64,000 nucleotides of DNA from Hydractinia symbiolongicarpus (GCF_029227915.1 NC_079885.1:9909001-9973000); one strand, 5' to 3'. Numbered from the stretch's first letter, positions 13,580 through 54,000 are shown. The notes: generated by a model not told the origin, from the letters alone. Program-made: numbers and translations.

Positions 13580-14914
13580 TATTATAGAAAATATTACATT
13601 CAATATATACACACACTGTTCACTTTTATTTACGACTTTACGATTGCATGTTTATTAGTTGATTTTGTCCTGTTCTTATATATTCCAACAACAGCCTCGA
13701 TTCTACCCAGTATGTCCTCAGTATGCGCATAGCTCCAGCCAATCAAGTTACTATTTCCCCCAGGCTGTTTTTTGTTCTCTTCGCTTGTTCTACTCGTTCT
13801 ATTCCAAGTCCATTTTAGTCTCTGACTTTATTTGATTACATAACTAATACTATAGTATTTCTTTAATATATAATCTGTTTATTTGTTGATTTTGCCTTGT
13901 CCCTACGTTTTCTCACCAATCGATTCCATGCTATCGCATCCCACCATGCCTCTAGCCATTTCTCCACTAGTCCTATCTACTCTATTCTCATGTCCATTTC
14001 GAGTCTAATTTTAGTTGATTAATGTTTATACTGAAATATATATTACGCTTTTTAAAATTTTCTTTAATTTTTATTATAAATAGCTGTTTTTAATTAGGGA
14101 TGAAGAGCCATTGTAAAATATGGATATGCCCGAAATATACCATTATTATTATTATTATTAATTAAAGAAGCATTTTTAACAGTTGTTGCGTGCAATGTTA
14201 TTTAAAATTAATATTTTTACTATTGGCTGTTGTGATTATGTAACCGTCACCCTCCATCTGTCACTACTCCCTATATGTCTTATCGACTGTCAATAGGAAA
14301 TCTTTATTATCAAGCATTTATTCTGCAATTCTTTCATAGTGTAGATTTAAGAAAATGTAAAACAAAAAAAAATTGTTTTAGACCACAAAAAATAATTATG
14401 GACAAAATTTTACAATTTTGTCTTTCTAGGCAGTATGTCAGAATCGTTCGAGTAATCATTTTGTTGCTTTTTAAAAGAACAATTTTTAAATTATACACGA
14501 GAGAAAGTAAACGTGGTGTTGTTTGAAAAAAGGTATATTCAATAACTGGAGAATGTCTAGCAGATACATCCCATATTAATATCGAATGTTACTAATTATA
14601 TGTATGACAAACTAATTTTGAAAATAATGCAAGTAAACAAACCATATCTGCACTACTTAACTGCAAACTAAAAAGTTCTCATAATTAATCTAGTTATCAT
14701 CTTATTCGGTATATTTCGCAGAATAAAAATGGATACAGAAGTAGGTCTATGAGGAATCAATGTGGCATTTTACAGACTAGTATATGTAAAAATCAAGTCC
14801 GTAGAGTCCCCTATGTAAGTTAATTCCATGAGTTAATTATTCAAGTAACTTGGGGAATGAACGAATGAATGAACTTGTGCTTGAAAATAAAACGAATATG
14901 GTACTAATGTCAAA

Positions 14915-14945
<31 letters not shown>

Positions 14946-16251
14946 CTATTATTATAATTTCAAAACACCCATTCCAGTTTTGTGTTCTAAATGCATAGAT
15001 TACATATACATCGCTTACCCTCGCATGGCTTGGGCTGAACCGTAGCTGTAGTAGCACTTGCTAAACACGCCCGCGCCGGGGATTGAACAATATACCTCGT
15101 GATTACAAAGCGAATCCCATAGCAACTCGACTAAACGTTGACGTTCCGGAGCACTTTAAATGTAGTTTTGTCAGCCCATCTTGTGCCATCTACTGACCGC
15201 TAACCGGCTTGTGTAGCAGGCAAGCAAGTTAGAGCAATGCTATACGTATCTGCAGCGGTAATGTAACATAGTTACAGTTGGAGGACAGGAAGGGCCAACC
15301 GTTAGGATGGAATCCCCAAGGACGTTAAAACTTCCTGTTACTTACTTACTTACTGATGCCAGCATTTTATGAAATATTGATGCGATTAAGACATAGAGCT
15401 GTTTATAAAAAATAGTATACATATCTAAAGACCTAAAAATTAAATGCCTCGATGTTTAACGTTTTATTACATATGTCAATAAAATGTTGAGAACTCACCT
15501 CGTACATTCTTTGCAAGACAAGTGCTTGTTTTGTTGCATCATCAGGAATTAATTGCGTACCTTGTTTCTTGAACTGATTCTAAGTAAATCATTTTTTAAA
15601 AACTAAATTTAAAAGTTTCGAGGCAAAAAGCTTTTTAAACAAGATGGCTAAACCAAAAAACTTCAAAAATAATTTATGCCACAAGAAGAAGAAAAATTAG
15701 TAAGAATTATTTTAAATTTAGGAAATGTGCTAAGTTATTAAGAAGAGACAAATCAATGTTTATTATGAATTTATTACAAGCTGACAGGTTAAGCGATGCT
15801 GTTGTGAAAGACAAATCAATGCGTTAGGTTACCTCCAAGTAATGACAAATCCCTTTTGACTCATTCAGAATGACATTACCATGTTTGAATGTTGGTACCT
15901 AAACAATAAAAAGACTACAACAAATTTGTCCTGCTAAAAAGTCATTTTTGTCTGTGGTAGCTGCGATTAGCGACGGGCAAATTCCCGTGGTAATAAAACT
16001 GTGTTAGGAAATTTTCCAGTGTAAAAATAATGCCATGAGATTTCCACAATTTTTTAAGAAATGTGCTAGAAATATAATACCTGTCCACGTGGATTTAACC
16101 TCATAATGTCTTCTGACTTGTGTTCTTTACTACCGAAAGAAACCAACTTATTTCCATACCCAGACAAACCCTTCTCTTCCAACACAATCATCGGTCTCCA
16201 ACATGGTACACTTCCAGACCCCCAATATAAAAAGATGTCCTTAGCTGTCAT
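8824..16251 (-). CDS. Rho-class-like glutathione S-transferase, copy C, intron 3 interrupted by a LINE
   Basis: Third GST of the array, 223 residues, same four-exon plan: 16081-16251 (ATG at 16251), 15833-15898, 15499-15579 and 8824-9177, all phase 0, with exon lengths identical to copy B. Exon 1 has FLYWGSGSVPCW and LEEKGLSGYGNKL; exon 2 has VPTFKHGNVILNES; exon 4 has FIAGPDFTMADIYVF and ASWPPHYKESP. Its last 105 residues differ from copy B at only about five positions, so the two terminal exons are a recent duplication or a gene-conversion tract. Intron 3 is 6321 bp because it holds a CR1/L2-like LINE (ORF 10315-13548) on the opposite strand and SINE-like repeats. All splice sites remain intact, so the gene looks functional in spite of the insertion. 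Confidence 0.9.
10315..13548 (+). CDS. LINE polyprotein: leader, 2A motif, PHD-like finger, APE endonuclease, reverse transcriptase (RT motif lost)
   Basis: 1077-codon intact ORF of an APE-type non-LTR retrotransposon. Order: hydrophobic leader (residues 1-20, ILFYTLILTTFVI after MRK); 2A motif DGDIEVNPGP at 63-72; PHD-like cysteine cluster at about 79-128 (CSTCSKVVRC, CSQCLDVSHAVC, CDRC); APE endonuclease from about 165 (LNTQSLI, MSETWLK, GDMNIN, ISDHDA near 376); RT from about 620 (SPIPKC, YRPVSVLP, FLDYSKAFDTVDF near 734, FADDT near 791); and a CR1/L2-type C-terminus (LDYCNVVF, LKWLPSKERI, LNDLPTNLRK). Between SKAFD and FADD about 30 residues are missing, including the segment that normally carries the conserved PQG motif, so this copy should be RT-dead although its frame is open. 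Start: first ATG of the frame, which supplies the leader. Ribosome skipping would give a 71-residue leader peptide and a 1006-residue enzyme. Confidence 0.9.
10501..10530 (+). other. 2A-like ribosome-skipping motif
   Basis: The bases encode DGDIEVNPGP, which fits the 2A consensus D-(V/I)-E-x-N-P-G-P exactly, preceded by a leucine-containing stretch (NLIL) as in known 2As. Skipping would occur between Gly71 and Pro72. 2A sequences at the N-terminus of APE-type LINE proteins are known from sea urchin and other invertebrates; activity of this one is inferred. Confidence 0.88.
14915..15140 (-). repeat. Probable tRNA-derived SINE
   Basis: On the minus strand 15117-15133 reads TAGTCGAGTTGCTATGG, like a pol III A box, and 15080-15088 reads GTTCAATCC, like a B box. 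Between them lies a CTTTGTAATC stretch resembling a tRNA anticodon loop. Downstream on the same strand the sequence ends in an (AAT)n-rich tail near 14915-14955. A head-body-tail layout of about 220 bp is typical of a tRNA-derived SINE. It is not an intact tRNA gene: no good acceptor stem pairs. Confidence 0.5.
15141..15356 (+). repeat. Interspersed repeat ending in (TTAC)n
   Basis: The sequence GGAATCCCCAAGGACGTTAA followed by CTTCC and a perfect tetranucleotide tail (TTAC)n at about 15337-15354 looks like the 3' end of a SINE or LINE on the plus strand. It abuts the tRNA-like SINE. The left boundary is uncertain and no family name is claimed. Confidence 0.4.
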
Positions 16252-16850
16252 TATTAGTCAACTAAAACAAGATTGGTTAGTGTCTGAATAAAAATACAGC
16301 AATATTTAATTGACGCTATTAGGCCCCACCACAATTGTCATTATGAAATGCAAGCTTTGCGTTATTCTTTAAAGACTCAGCAAAATATCTAATTCCAAAT
16401 TGGTACTCTTTCCTAAGTATTTCTCTAATTTATTTACTTGACTGCCTCCGTACATTTGCGAAAACAAAATAAATATAAAAAAACACAACAAAAAAAAACA
16501 AGCAAACAAACAAACAAATAAAGAAAACAATGTTGGCAATGTCAGAAATAATTCCTAGAAAACCCGTTAAATTCAAAGTATCAAAAAGCATACAAATAAA
16601 AGTCACAGAAGTGGGAGAAGGGGACCAAATTCATTTTGCAATCTAACATAAATGAAGAATAAACTTTTAACATTAGATAATATTATATTTTATCTAATAT
16701 TATTATTTGATAAAAAAATTTTACAAGCGGTCCTTTACAAGTTTTGTTTCATCTAACAGAACGTTCTACTCAAGTGAAGTCCTTGCAAAGATATAAACAG
16801 TTCTATAATATCTCGTTTGCCGTAAATTTCACTATTTAATCACATGACAT
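16252..16850. other. Spacer between GST copy C and SPT16; no gene seen
   Basis: About 600 bp between the GST copy C start codon and the SPT16 stop codon, both minus-strand genes. It should contain the SPT16 3' UTR and the GST promoter. A small AT-rich palindrome (TAATATTATATTTTATCTAA region, about 16675-16710) is visible. Confidence 0.4.
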
Positions 16851-39751
<22,901 letters not shown>

Positions 39752-41309
39752 CTTCGCAGAAACTTCTCTGCTTCGGTTCTGTTCTGTCCATCAAAATAAA
39801 ATTGCTGGCGGGAACTAGCCTTGATTCTTCAAAGTTTTAATTTTCCATAAAATCCCTGTATTCAAAGTACAATTAAGGTATTTTTCTAATATTCACATAC
39901 AAAACAGCACTGGCAATCTGTTTACTAACTTTATGAACTTTTTTAGATTTGAAAAATTTCATTTAATATTGCTTTGATTTACGTATTGGATATACAAGAA
40001 ATACAGGCTAGTTCGAATGCAGCTTTTTTCTCGATGATACAACGCTTACTTGGAAAGCTAGATTTCTGAATGTAGTAGTTAGCGAGTTTCGTGCTCACGT
40101 TTTTAGAAATAGCTGATGTCAGCTATTTAGTTCTTTTTAACTATCTGACTTTGCGCCTCCGAGGAAGGAAACGCGATGACCCAACGTTGTCCTTAGGGGT
40201 TCTTGCCTTTTTTACATCGAGGCTAAAGCGGGAGGCGGGTCAATAATGCGTAGTTCAACTTTGTTTCAATTTATTGTGCCACCACCATTTCTACAAATCG
40301 TGGCCCAAGACTTTTGCGACGGCGCTTTCTAGAAATGGTGGTCGTAATTGTTTTAAAACGCATATCTCTAGACCAGCTCCTGGTCTTTTGTTAAGCTTCT
40401 ATAAAAAAAATCATAAATTTTATTTAAAAACAACATTAAACATCTCAATTTAAGATACATACATTTTTTGGAGCGCCGACGCATTCTAGAACGCGTCAGA
40501 GAGGGACATATTTGCCACCGATGCTTTCACATATCTGTGAACTCTATTTGGATGGCGAATCTGCGTATGTCGGAAAAGTTGAAACGAGTTCAAATTTTCA
40601 TTTCTCGACAAGGGGGTTGCTTTTGGTGGAATTTTGATAGAGAGAACAACACCCGCAACGCTCCGCACGAAGTATTCCGCCTAGTGGAAAAAGAGACTAC
40701 CGTTTAGATCGTTCCATCGGTATGTCTCGCAAAAATTGTACAATTTACGGTTGTTCAACCTGCAAGTCCACAAAAAGATATGGTTTTGCGATCAACACTT
40801 CATCCTTATTTTGATCAAAAAAAGCTAAAAGAGGGAGAGCTACCCAGAATTGGCCTCAAAAGAGCATTTCTCCTCCCCACCAGCCACATCATTTATTTCA
40901 ATACATAATAGATAAGAACTTGAAGTTTCTAAACTTTAAATTAGTTTAAAGGAATTTCTTCTATTCCTTTTTTACAAGTTATATCTTTTTATTAATATAT
41001 CTAAATTTATGTTTGAATAAGTTCAGTAAACAAAGACTGTGGCAATATTCAAAACTGGCAACGTTAGAAAATTAGAGAGACTTATCTACGTATTAGAGAT
41101 CTTGAAAGAAAAAAAGTTCTAAAATACCAAGTATTTTTTATTTACATTTGGTGACTATAAAAGCCAGACAAAGTGACAAATGGAATTATTTCTAATTTTT
41201 TTCTCACTATCAATTTGTTGTAACCATTTAACATCGCTTTTTGTTAGGTTCTATATATTTTCTTAACAACAACAAAAAATGCCTTCTAATGTATTTGAAT
41301 ATTTGAATA
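39752..41309. other. Spacer upstream of SPT16; no intact gene
   Basis: Intergenic stretch holding the SPT16 promoter side. A 13-bp perfect inverted repeat (ACCACCATTTCTA at about 40279-40291 with its complement at about 40329-40341) and a THAP-like fragment are the only structures I could support. Confidence 0.45.
40721..40880 (+). pseudogene. THAP-like zinc-finger fragment
   Basis: The plus strand reads MSRKNCTIYGCSTCKSTKRY, which resembles the start of a THAP-type C2CH finger (C-x4-C spacing, IYGC). The reading breaks after about 30 codons. In another frame EGELPRIGLK resembles a THAP finger end. This suggests a decayed, internally deleted remnant, often from a transposon-derived gene. Homology is from memory and short. 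Confidence 0.4.
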
Positions 41310-41438
41310 ACGTCTGTCCGTCCGTCCGTCTGTCTGTCCCGCAAAATGGTAGCTTAGCTGCGCAGGTAGAGAGACGCACACAATGCGGTATAAAAATGAC
41401 GGGCAAACCCGTGGATTTTTCCACGGTCTAACGACTAG
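41310..41438 (+). mobile_element. Mini-Helitron copy 2, 5'-truncated
   Basis: Starts inside the CGTCTGTCCGTC microsatellite, lacking the TCTATATTATAAT end. It keeps the GCAAAATGGTAGCTTAGCTG and ACAATGCGGTATAAAA blocks, the CCGTGGA/TCCACGG hairpin and the terminal CTAG at 41435-41438. It runs directly into copy 3. Confidence 0.72.
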
Positions 41439-41582
41439 TCTATATTATAATGCCCGTATACGTCTGTCTGAGTGTCTGTCTGACACGCAAAATGGTAGCT
41501 TAGCTGCGCAATAGCGAGAAGCACGCAATGCGGTATAAAAAGGACGAGCGAACCCGTGGATTTTCCACGGGATAACGACTAG
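41439..41582 (+). mobile_element. Mini-Helitron copy 3 (144 bp)
   Basis: Complete copy: 5' TCTATATTATAATGCCCGTA at 41439; body with CTGTCTG repeats, AAAATGGTAGCTTAGCTGCG and GCACGCAATGCGGTATAAAA; hairpin CCCGTGGA-TTT-TCCACGGG at 41553-41571; terminal CTAG at 41579-41582 followed by T. It abuts copy 2 head to tail without spacer, a known Helitron arrangement. Confidence 0.82.
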
Positions 41583-42246
41583 TGAGTTCAAATTAATAGG
41601 GTGTTTGCGTTCCATATCCGTTACATATAAAGGATAAAGATAATAGCTTAACCCCTTTATAGGAGGGGGGTTACTCTCAAAATAAGAAGGGTGGGGTTCC
41701 TAAAAGTAAGAGGGGGTGGTAAAAACACGTTTGCAAAAAACAGTGGAATGTCAAGTATTCACTTTTTAGTAACTTCAAAAAAGTCAGCTACATCGCAATA
41801 CATTTTCCAGTTAATTTCCAATACAATTCTCAGTACAAAATAAAATTCTAGTAGATCTAAGATTTTTATGATTTTTAGTACGGGTGACCACCCTAAATAT
41901 AACAACCAACTGCAGCGTGCGTTCTCATTCCAACACATCTGACGTACACTTGTTAAGTCGTTACATCACGGTGTTGTCAACACTAAAAGTTACGTTAGGT
42001 GCTTCAATGCTTGACTACTTGAAGTCCAGTTCCATAAATAATTATGTATGTAGATATAGATACACTGATAAGTTTTAAAAAACTGTTATATAAATATGTA
42101 TTTATATAAAACACATTCTGTTAAGACAAAGAATCAGTCTTCAACTGAACCCAACCAGGGAGCCGTCAAATTTATATTCTCATAACCAAAGGCTATTTTC
42201 GTCATCTATTTTTTTTAAGAAATCCATTACACAATTACAATTTTAT
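41583..42246. other. Spacer between mini-Helitrons and ALT; no gene seen
   Basis: Includes the 3' UTR side of the alanine aminotransferase gene. A G-rich stretch (about 41660-41720) is visible. The ORF at 41884-42078 shows nothing recognisable. Confidence 0.4.
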
Positions 42247-47687
<5,441 letters not shown>

Positions 47688-50600
47688 GCTTCTAGCCTCG
47701 TGATAACAAAAATGTAAAAGAAAAGAAAATAGGATGCTGGTGCGAAAACGTTTTTAACGTCGCCAGCCAGCTGCACACTTGCCTTGCTCACAAATGGAAA
47801 AAAGTAAACAAATATAAAAGACGCGGGACTGCTTCCCTGGCCAACAAAATTCGGGTTAAAAAAACAGCCGGTCCCTCAAAACAAGAGCTTACCTTTTTAT
47901 AACAGTGGCTGAATAATATATTCCTAAAAGCAGTGGAGTTAATTTTGTCGTAATAAAAAAGCATTTATGCTTTATATGCTTGCTTGTCAAAAAAAATAAA
48001 CGAGATTAACATCAAGATCTACGTCATTTCGGTTGTATGTTCACCCTAATGTCCGTGATTTTTCTTGTACATTCTCTGTCATTGGGACACTAATTCAAAT
48101 ATCGGACATATAACGCATTGTAGAGGTTAGGTACTTCCGCCATCATTGAACAGCCCCTGGGCTGAGGTTGCTACATGTCAAAAAAGCTGTTAAGAAAAAA
48201 TGTCATCGAATTTGTGCATGTACTTTCGAATTGTTTTATTATTTTATATACACGTCTTTTTTAAAAAACTAGAGGCTGGAGCTTCTAAAAATTAAGAAAC
48301 TGATAAAAGTAATTTTCCATGAAATATCTTTTTCATGAACTCTTTGTACATTACGCTTCAACAATTAATGTCCATTTCATTCGATTATAAATATAAGTTC
48401 ACATGAAACTAAATTAAGTAACTTTCAGTACTAGAATCTTTCTCTGGTTTCTCTAAATTGGAATTTACATGGAAGAAAACCCGGGGTGATTTCACGTGTA
48501 GGTGGTAGAATCTACCATCGAGGTTTCACGCGTTCCACAAATTCCAAGGGTGATTTCACACGTCGGTGCTAAAATCTACCACATGTGAACTCTACTCCTT
48601 TCCTGATCTGTACATAACGACTTACTTATTTATTAATTTGTTTATTTTAAAAAGATCCTGGTAATGAGGTTGTGTTATTATACTTTCACTCCTATTATTG
48701 TTTGCATCGTGTGTGCCAGGTTTTGACGTCGTGGTTGTATTAGATTATGTAATTACCTCTTCAACGAGTCTTTTAATGTCTGACATGTTATTGCTTATTT
48801 CAACATATAATGGTCATACTTACAAAGTTATATTGAAGACGTGTTGTCAACGAGAACGCTTATGTCATGAGTAACCAATGCTGGTTTGAACGTGTATCGT
48901 TTAACGTAATCATTTCTGTAATTGACTAAAGTATTTCGTGGTAATATCATCGTATTAGACTTATTGCAGATCCTTTGTTTCAAAGGATAAACTTTGTATT
49001 CTCTCGAAACATTAATAGCATATTTTCTGCATGTCAATAAGTGAGAAAAAATTCGTAGTTTTAAAATATAGACCTGATTCAAATGGCTACCAGGATCATG
49101 AAAAATCCATAATCACAACCTCGACCCCAGGGTGTTTTATTTCTTTTTGTTATATTGGCACGGCGAGACGACATAACCCTGTTTTTGCACAATAAACTGC
49201 CGTCTTATAACTACACGCCTTTTTCTAATAAGCAACACAAATTTTCGGCCTGCAGCTGCTTAATTTTTTAGGACTTCCAGCCTAGTTTGTTGCTTAATAT
49301 CCCAAGTGAAGTCAACCATTATTTCTAACCTCCTTCCCAGGACTTCTTTCCATCTGGTAAAAGCGTAAAGAAAAGAAGAAGTCCGGGTAATAAGTTCGAA
49401 TTATTCTTACTTTACGTGAAACTTTACATGCGTAGGTGCTACAGAAATCCATGCTTAATTTGTTGTTTTTGTTGTTTAAAGTTTAAATTTAACTTTTCCA
49501 TCTGAGGCTGGCTTCTTGCTTGTTATTCGCTTAATTTTATGAAATTTCAGCTTCGCGTGGCTTATAAAAAAGCGTGTAACAGGCAAGTTCGACGAGTTAG
49601 ATAATGGAGGTCGGCTTTTGTGTCAAACTCCAAGTTTGTTTGGCGGGGCAAATGGAAAACCAGTCAGGTTTACAAAGTTCCTCTTGCGGAGAATAAAAGG
49701 GATTTTATTAAAATCAAAACGGGAATCGATGATAAGACATTGATGTCTTCTACTTGGCCCTGCTATCTTTTTTTTACATTACACATTTTATATTGAAAAC
49801 TGACGTAGCTATTCATGTGTTATTGAGGTGGAAGATATATCTAATCTATAAAACAAGTTAAAACGTTTAAATAAAAGCTGAAAAAAAATTATTTTTTTTC
49901 TTACAAGCCTAAGAAAAATCATGCATTGAAAAAGAAGAAAAATTCTTGTCTCTTTAGTCTGTTTAATGCTGTAATTTGGTATCAAGTTGTTGATTAGGCG
50001 TAAAAAATAGTTGAGGGTGTGGACAATGTACAACCAACTAAAACAGGTTGGGTTCTACCTTGACGAATTTGTGCCTTAGTAACGAACACTTTTCACCGAC
50101 GAAATTTGTTACCGATAAGGTACATCCGATGGCGAAACAGTGTATTTCTAAACACCCAAAACCATTTTTTTTAGGCTTATAGCGCGCAACGTTGTGACGT
50201 CAATAGGGCTACTACTAATAATTTTTTTGACATTTTCATAAATTGATTATGTCAAACAAAAAGAGTGTTAAAATATGATGGAATTTTAAATTATATTTTT
50301 TACTTGTCATTTATTAAACAAAAGATGCATGTTGTTATCTGATATTCATTGGAGGTTGAATGTATTGGGTATAGCGCATTCAATAAATACGGATGTTGGC
50401 TACCATTTTGACTCATAGACAAAAAGGAGACGCCAGAGTGTAGAAAAAAATCTATTTGAAATAACATTTACATAACGAACTAAACAATGCACAACCGCTA
50501 TGGTTGTGTCTATTTAGAATAAATTCTAGGTTTAAAAATATAATACTTAAATTGCAGTTTTATCCACGACAAGACGACACGCGCTTACAAATTGTTTTGC

Positions 50601-51084
50601 GTTAAAAAAAGAATTATAACACATCGAAGATTAAAACCCAAATTTGTTTGCTTTTAGTAACATATGTATATTAAGATTTACAGTAAATTAGGGAAGTTAT
50701 CAACTTCTTCAAAGCATTTTACAAATATATCCTTGATAATATTTTTCCTGTTCTAGAGAGATCTTTGTCTACCACGATATATTAAAAGGGAACAGAGAAT
50801 TGCAAATACGATAAAAAAACACAACTTATATTTCAACAAGACATAACTCAAGGAAATGCCTTTTCCGCAATATCAATGCCTCATAAATCCTAAGCCACTG
50901 CTTATTATTTACTTTACTTACAACAAAAATTACGCGCAGAGAAGGTCAGGATCTGATGTATCGGTCATAACAAAGAGCGTCTAGATCTAAATTGTAATTC
51001 GTTACTTCGTTGTTTTCTTCAGTTTCGCAGGAACACTGTCGAGAGTGCGAAAGTGACAACATTGGCACGTGACTTCAAAGATTT
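47688..51084. other. 3.4-kb intergenic region; no gene seen
   Basis: Lies between the ALT start codon and the stop codon of the HOIL-1/SHARPIN-like gene. Only short ORFs without recognisable motifs. It contains the short repeats at 48483-48598 and should hold the ALT promoter just left of 48 kb and the downstream gene's 3' UTR near 51 kb. Confidence 0.5.
48483..48598. repeat. Two-copy short direct repeat
   Basis: The block GGGTGATTTCAC-RCGT-RGGTG followed by AATCTACCA occurs twice, starting at about 48483 and 48549, 66 bp apart. Possibly a duplicated regulatory segment or repeat remnant; function unknown. Confidence 0.6.
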
Positions 51085-54000
51085 CTAGTGACAATTTCCA
51101 CAAGTGGGCGTGCACCTCTTGCCATTGAATTTACACTTACACCCGCCGCTGGTATCACCAGGACCCTAAAAATAAGGAAACGAATAAATGCGAGATATGA
51201 TCTAAGTGGCCATCAAAAATTAGCACAGTGAAATCTCTATCCAGGACTTATTCCAGTTTCGGTCTACTTCACATGTTTTTATATATATAACGCTAGTGAT
51301 ATTTAGGTTCAGTTTTACTGAAACATTAAGCATGTAATAGGGTTATTTCAAAACCTCAAATGAGTCTTTACAAGAGTGATATTGCCCACAGGTAAAACAT
51401 AGCTGCTGGGTTTTATATATAAATTGGATTTATTTTATATTAGTGTCTCTTGACAGTTGTTATAGCTACAATCCTTGTAAATGCAAAAATTAGAAATTAG
51501 TATTTTTTGATCAGAATAAGCGTAAGCATGTTTGTCAGCCTTATCAGAAAGTAGAATGTATAAGCTAGACCTACCTTAAAATTTTAGATGTTTACAAAAA
51601 ACATGTAAAAGAGGGGCATTTAAAATTCCTTATGTACACAAAAAAAATTCAAAATCCCCTTAGTTTATTTAGGTTTCCTATAAAAACCATAAACCAAGCC
51701 AGCTTTGTAGGTTTGGATGAACCCCGTTAAATAGTTCTTTTTTAACACTGTATACATACGTTTGGTCCCCATCTTGGTCCTTTGGTAGCCCAACAGATTT
51801 CCGTTCTACACATCGTACATCTCATCCAATCACAACCGCTTTTCTTTTGCAAGATAATTTTACATTTCGGACAGTTCATCGCATCTCCTCGCGTTACAAG
51901 CTCCTGCATGATAGAAAGGAAAAAAAACTGTAAAACTTAAGGCCATGAAACTACAACAACAAAAATTACAAAGGTTAACGACGAAGACAACAACAACGAT
52001 GACGAATAAAACAACAACAACAACAATAATAACAATAACAACGAGAACAACAATAACAACAACGACAGCGACCACAAAGAGGACAACAACAACACAACTA
52101 CGACAAGGACGACGACGACAAGGACGACAACGACACCAACAGCAACAACGACGACGGCGACCGCAAGAAGGACGTCAACAGCAACAACAACTGCAACGAA
52201 GTCGCCAGTGAGAAAAACAAAACAACACAACTGCGACAAAAACGACAAGGAGGACGACAACAACAACGACGACGAGAAAAACGACAAGGACAACGATATT
52301 AACTACATTAACGACAGCAATGACGAAGGCCTACCTCTAACATTTGTTGTGTTTTCTTAGCAGCCTCATCATTTTCTGCTCTAATTCTCAACTCATCTTG
52401 ATATTGCTTGCACGTTTTGTCTGGATGGATAGCCTTGCACGTCAGACAGTTCTGTTTCTCGCATACAGGACATAAAAAAGAGTTGACTTCGTCTTCGTAG
52501 ATACACCAACCTTTACAGTTAGGTGTTCGGCAGTGAAAGCTGTTTTCTGTACCATGCTCAGCGGCCGCTAAACTACGATCCAAAAACTTGGCAAAGTCTT
52601 CGCGCGAAAGTAACTAAAGAAACGAAAGAAATATTATAATATATTTCCCCTTGTTAGCAGGGTGTCCACTCCTTTGAATTCGTCATGATAATTTTCAATG
52701 AAAAATATGCAAAACAATAACCGAGAAAAATCGTTCCTTCTAGTACTGTTAACAACTAGTGGAACTTCCAAGAAAGTCCTTCAGTACATATAAAGCCGTC
52801 AGGCACAGCAATCGCTCAAGAAGACAATCCCCTAAAATAAAAATCCTATTCCCACGTATTGTCTCTGGCATGAATCGGCCGGGATTTGAGCCTGAATCCT
52901 ACTACACTGGAAGTGAACGCTCTACTACAAGGCTACCAGTCTGTTATACACGACAGAACATGGATGCATTAAAAATTAAAATGTTCAAGTTTTTTCAATA
53001 TTAAAGAAATATCCTTATAATTTATAAACACATTTCACATTAAAAAGATGAGTACATACGATACTGGTATATAAAATTGAACATTTTAGCCTGTCAAAAC
53101 ACAACTTGCTGGACAGTTTAAGAGATGAGCACATATGGTATATAGATTGACGCATAAAAACTGTCACCCACCTGCTCGATTTCTTGACCAGTGATGATAG
53201 CAGGGCAAGGAAAACCATCGTTATGAGGACAACGTACTTCAGGATCTTCTGAAGCTTTTATTGTTTCCGCTAAACAGTCCCTATACAAAAAGTTTTAATT
53301 TGAAGTGATGAAACAATAAAGAACATCTAGTTTTTACATTTCTGCTTTCAAAAAGAGCTAAATGACAAAATTAAAGAAATAAACAAAAACACTAGTACCT
53401 GCAAAAGCAATGCAGACATTCCCGCAGCATCACGGCTTCACCTTTTCCGAAATTTGTAAAACAAATAGGGCAATCGAAGGGAGTTGGATTTGGAAGGATT
53501 TTTTGTTGCACATGCTCCATAGTTTGAAGGTAGTTTCGTTGCGCCATTTTGACCTCTTCGGCTTTACGGTTGAATTCCGCCTAAAAGTTATTACATATTT
53601 TCTTATAAGCATATTTCGGCTCAGGGTATTTTTAAAGCTTATGGCAAGCTTATTGATTCCTCCTGACATTTGTGTCTTCGTTTAACAACACCTTTTTGTC
53701 GACGCTTTGTTTGTTTTATAAAATAATTCTTTAATAGAATTATTTTATAAATATATAAGCCTGTTTTTCGCATATCTCAGCAGGATTCCAAATTTTCACC
53801 CGTTTATTTGAGAATAAAATCACACATACGCTTCCTAAAAATCAACCCATTTTTATAGATCTTATATACTGCTACAGGCAAATTAAGTAAAACAGGCTAA
53901 TAGCTCACATACCTGCAGTGTTAGCTTCTCTAACATTTGTTCCGTTTTCAGTCGTTCTTGTTCTTCTGGATCAAGTTGATAGTTATCAGGTACTTTATAG

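Larger units (their letters stand above)
10315..14163 (+). mobile_element. CR1/L2-like non-LTR retrotransposon (LINE) in GST intron
   Basis: The element consists of the single long ORF 10315-13548, a poly-T run right after the stop (about 13550-13577), a 3' region of some 560 bp, and an (ATT)n tail at about 14141-14163. Such microsatellite tails are typical of CR1/L2-group LINEs. The 5' end was not located; the true element probably starts some hundred bases upstream of the ORF. No target-site duplication could be assigned. It is antisense to its host gene. Confidence 0.85.

Noticed and set aside
15064-15140. tRNA gene on the minus strand
   Set aside because: A- and B-box-like motifs are present but the acceptor and D stems do not pair; better explained as a SINE head.
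48828-49082. 84-codon minus-strand ORF as a small gene
   Set aside because: No similarity recognised, no splice or neighbouring exon support, AT-rich composition like the spacer.
51225-51265. Second end of the 7649-type MITE (CACAGTGAAATCTCTATCC)
   Set aside because: Only about 15 bp match one TIR and no partner end with a TA site was found nearby.
51860-52293. Long valine/leucine- and threonine-rich ORFs on both strands
   Set aside because: They are translations of the AAC/GAC low-complexity intron tract; no start context, no domain, and they overlap each other in several frames.
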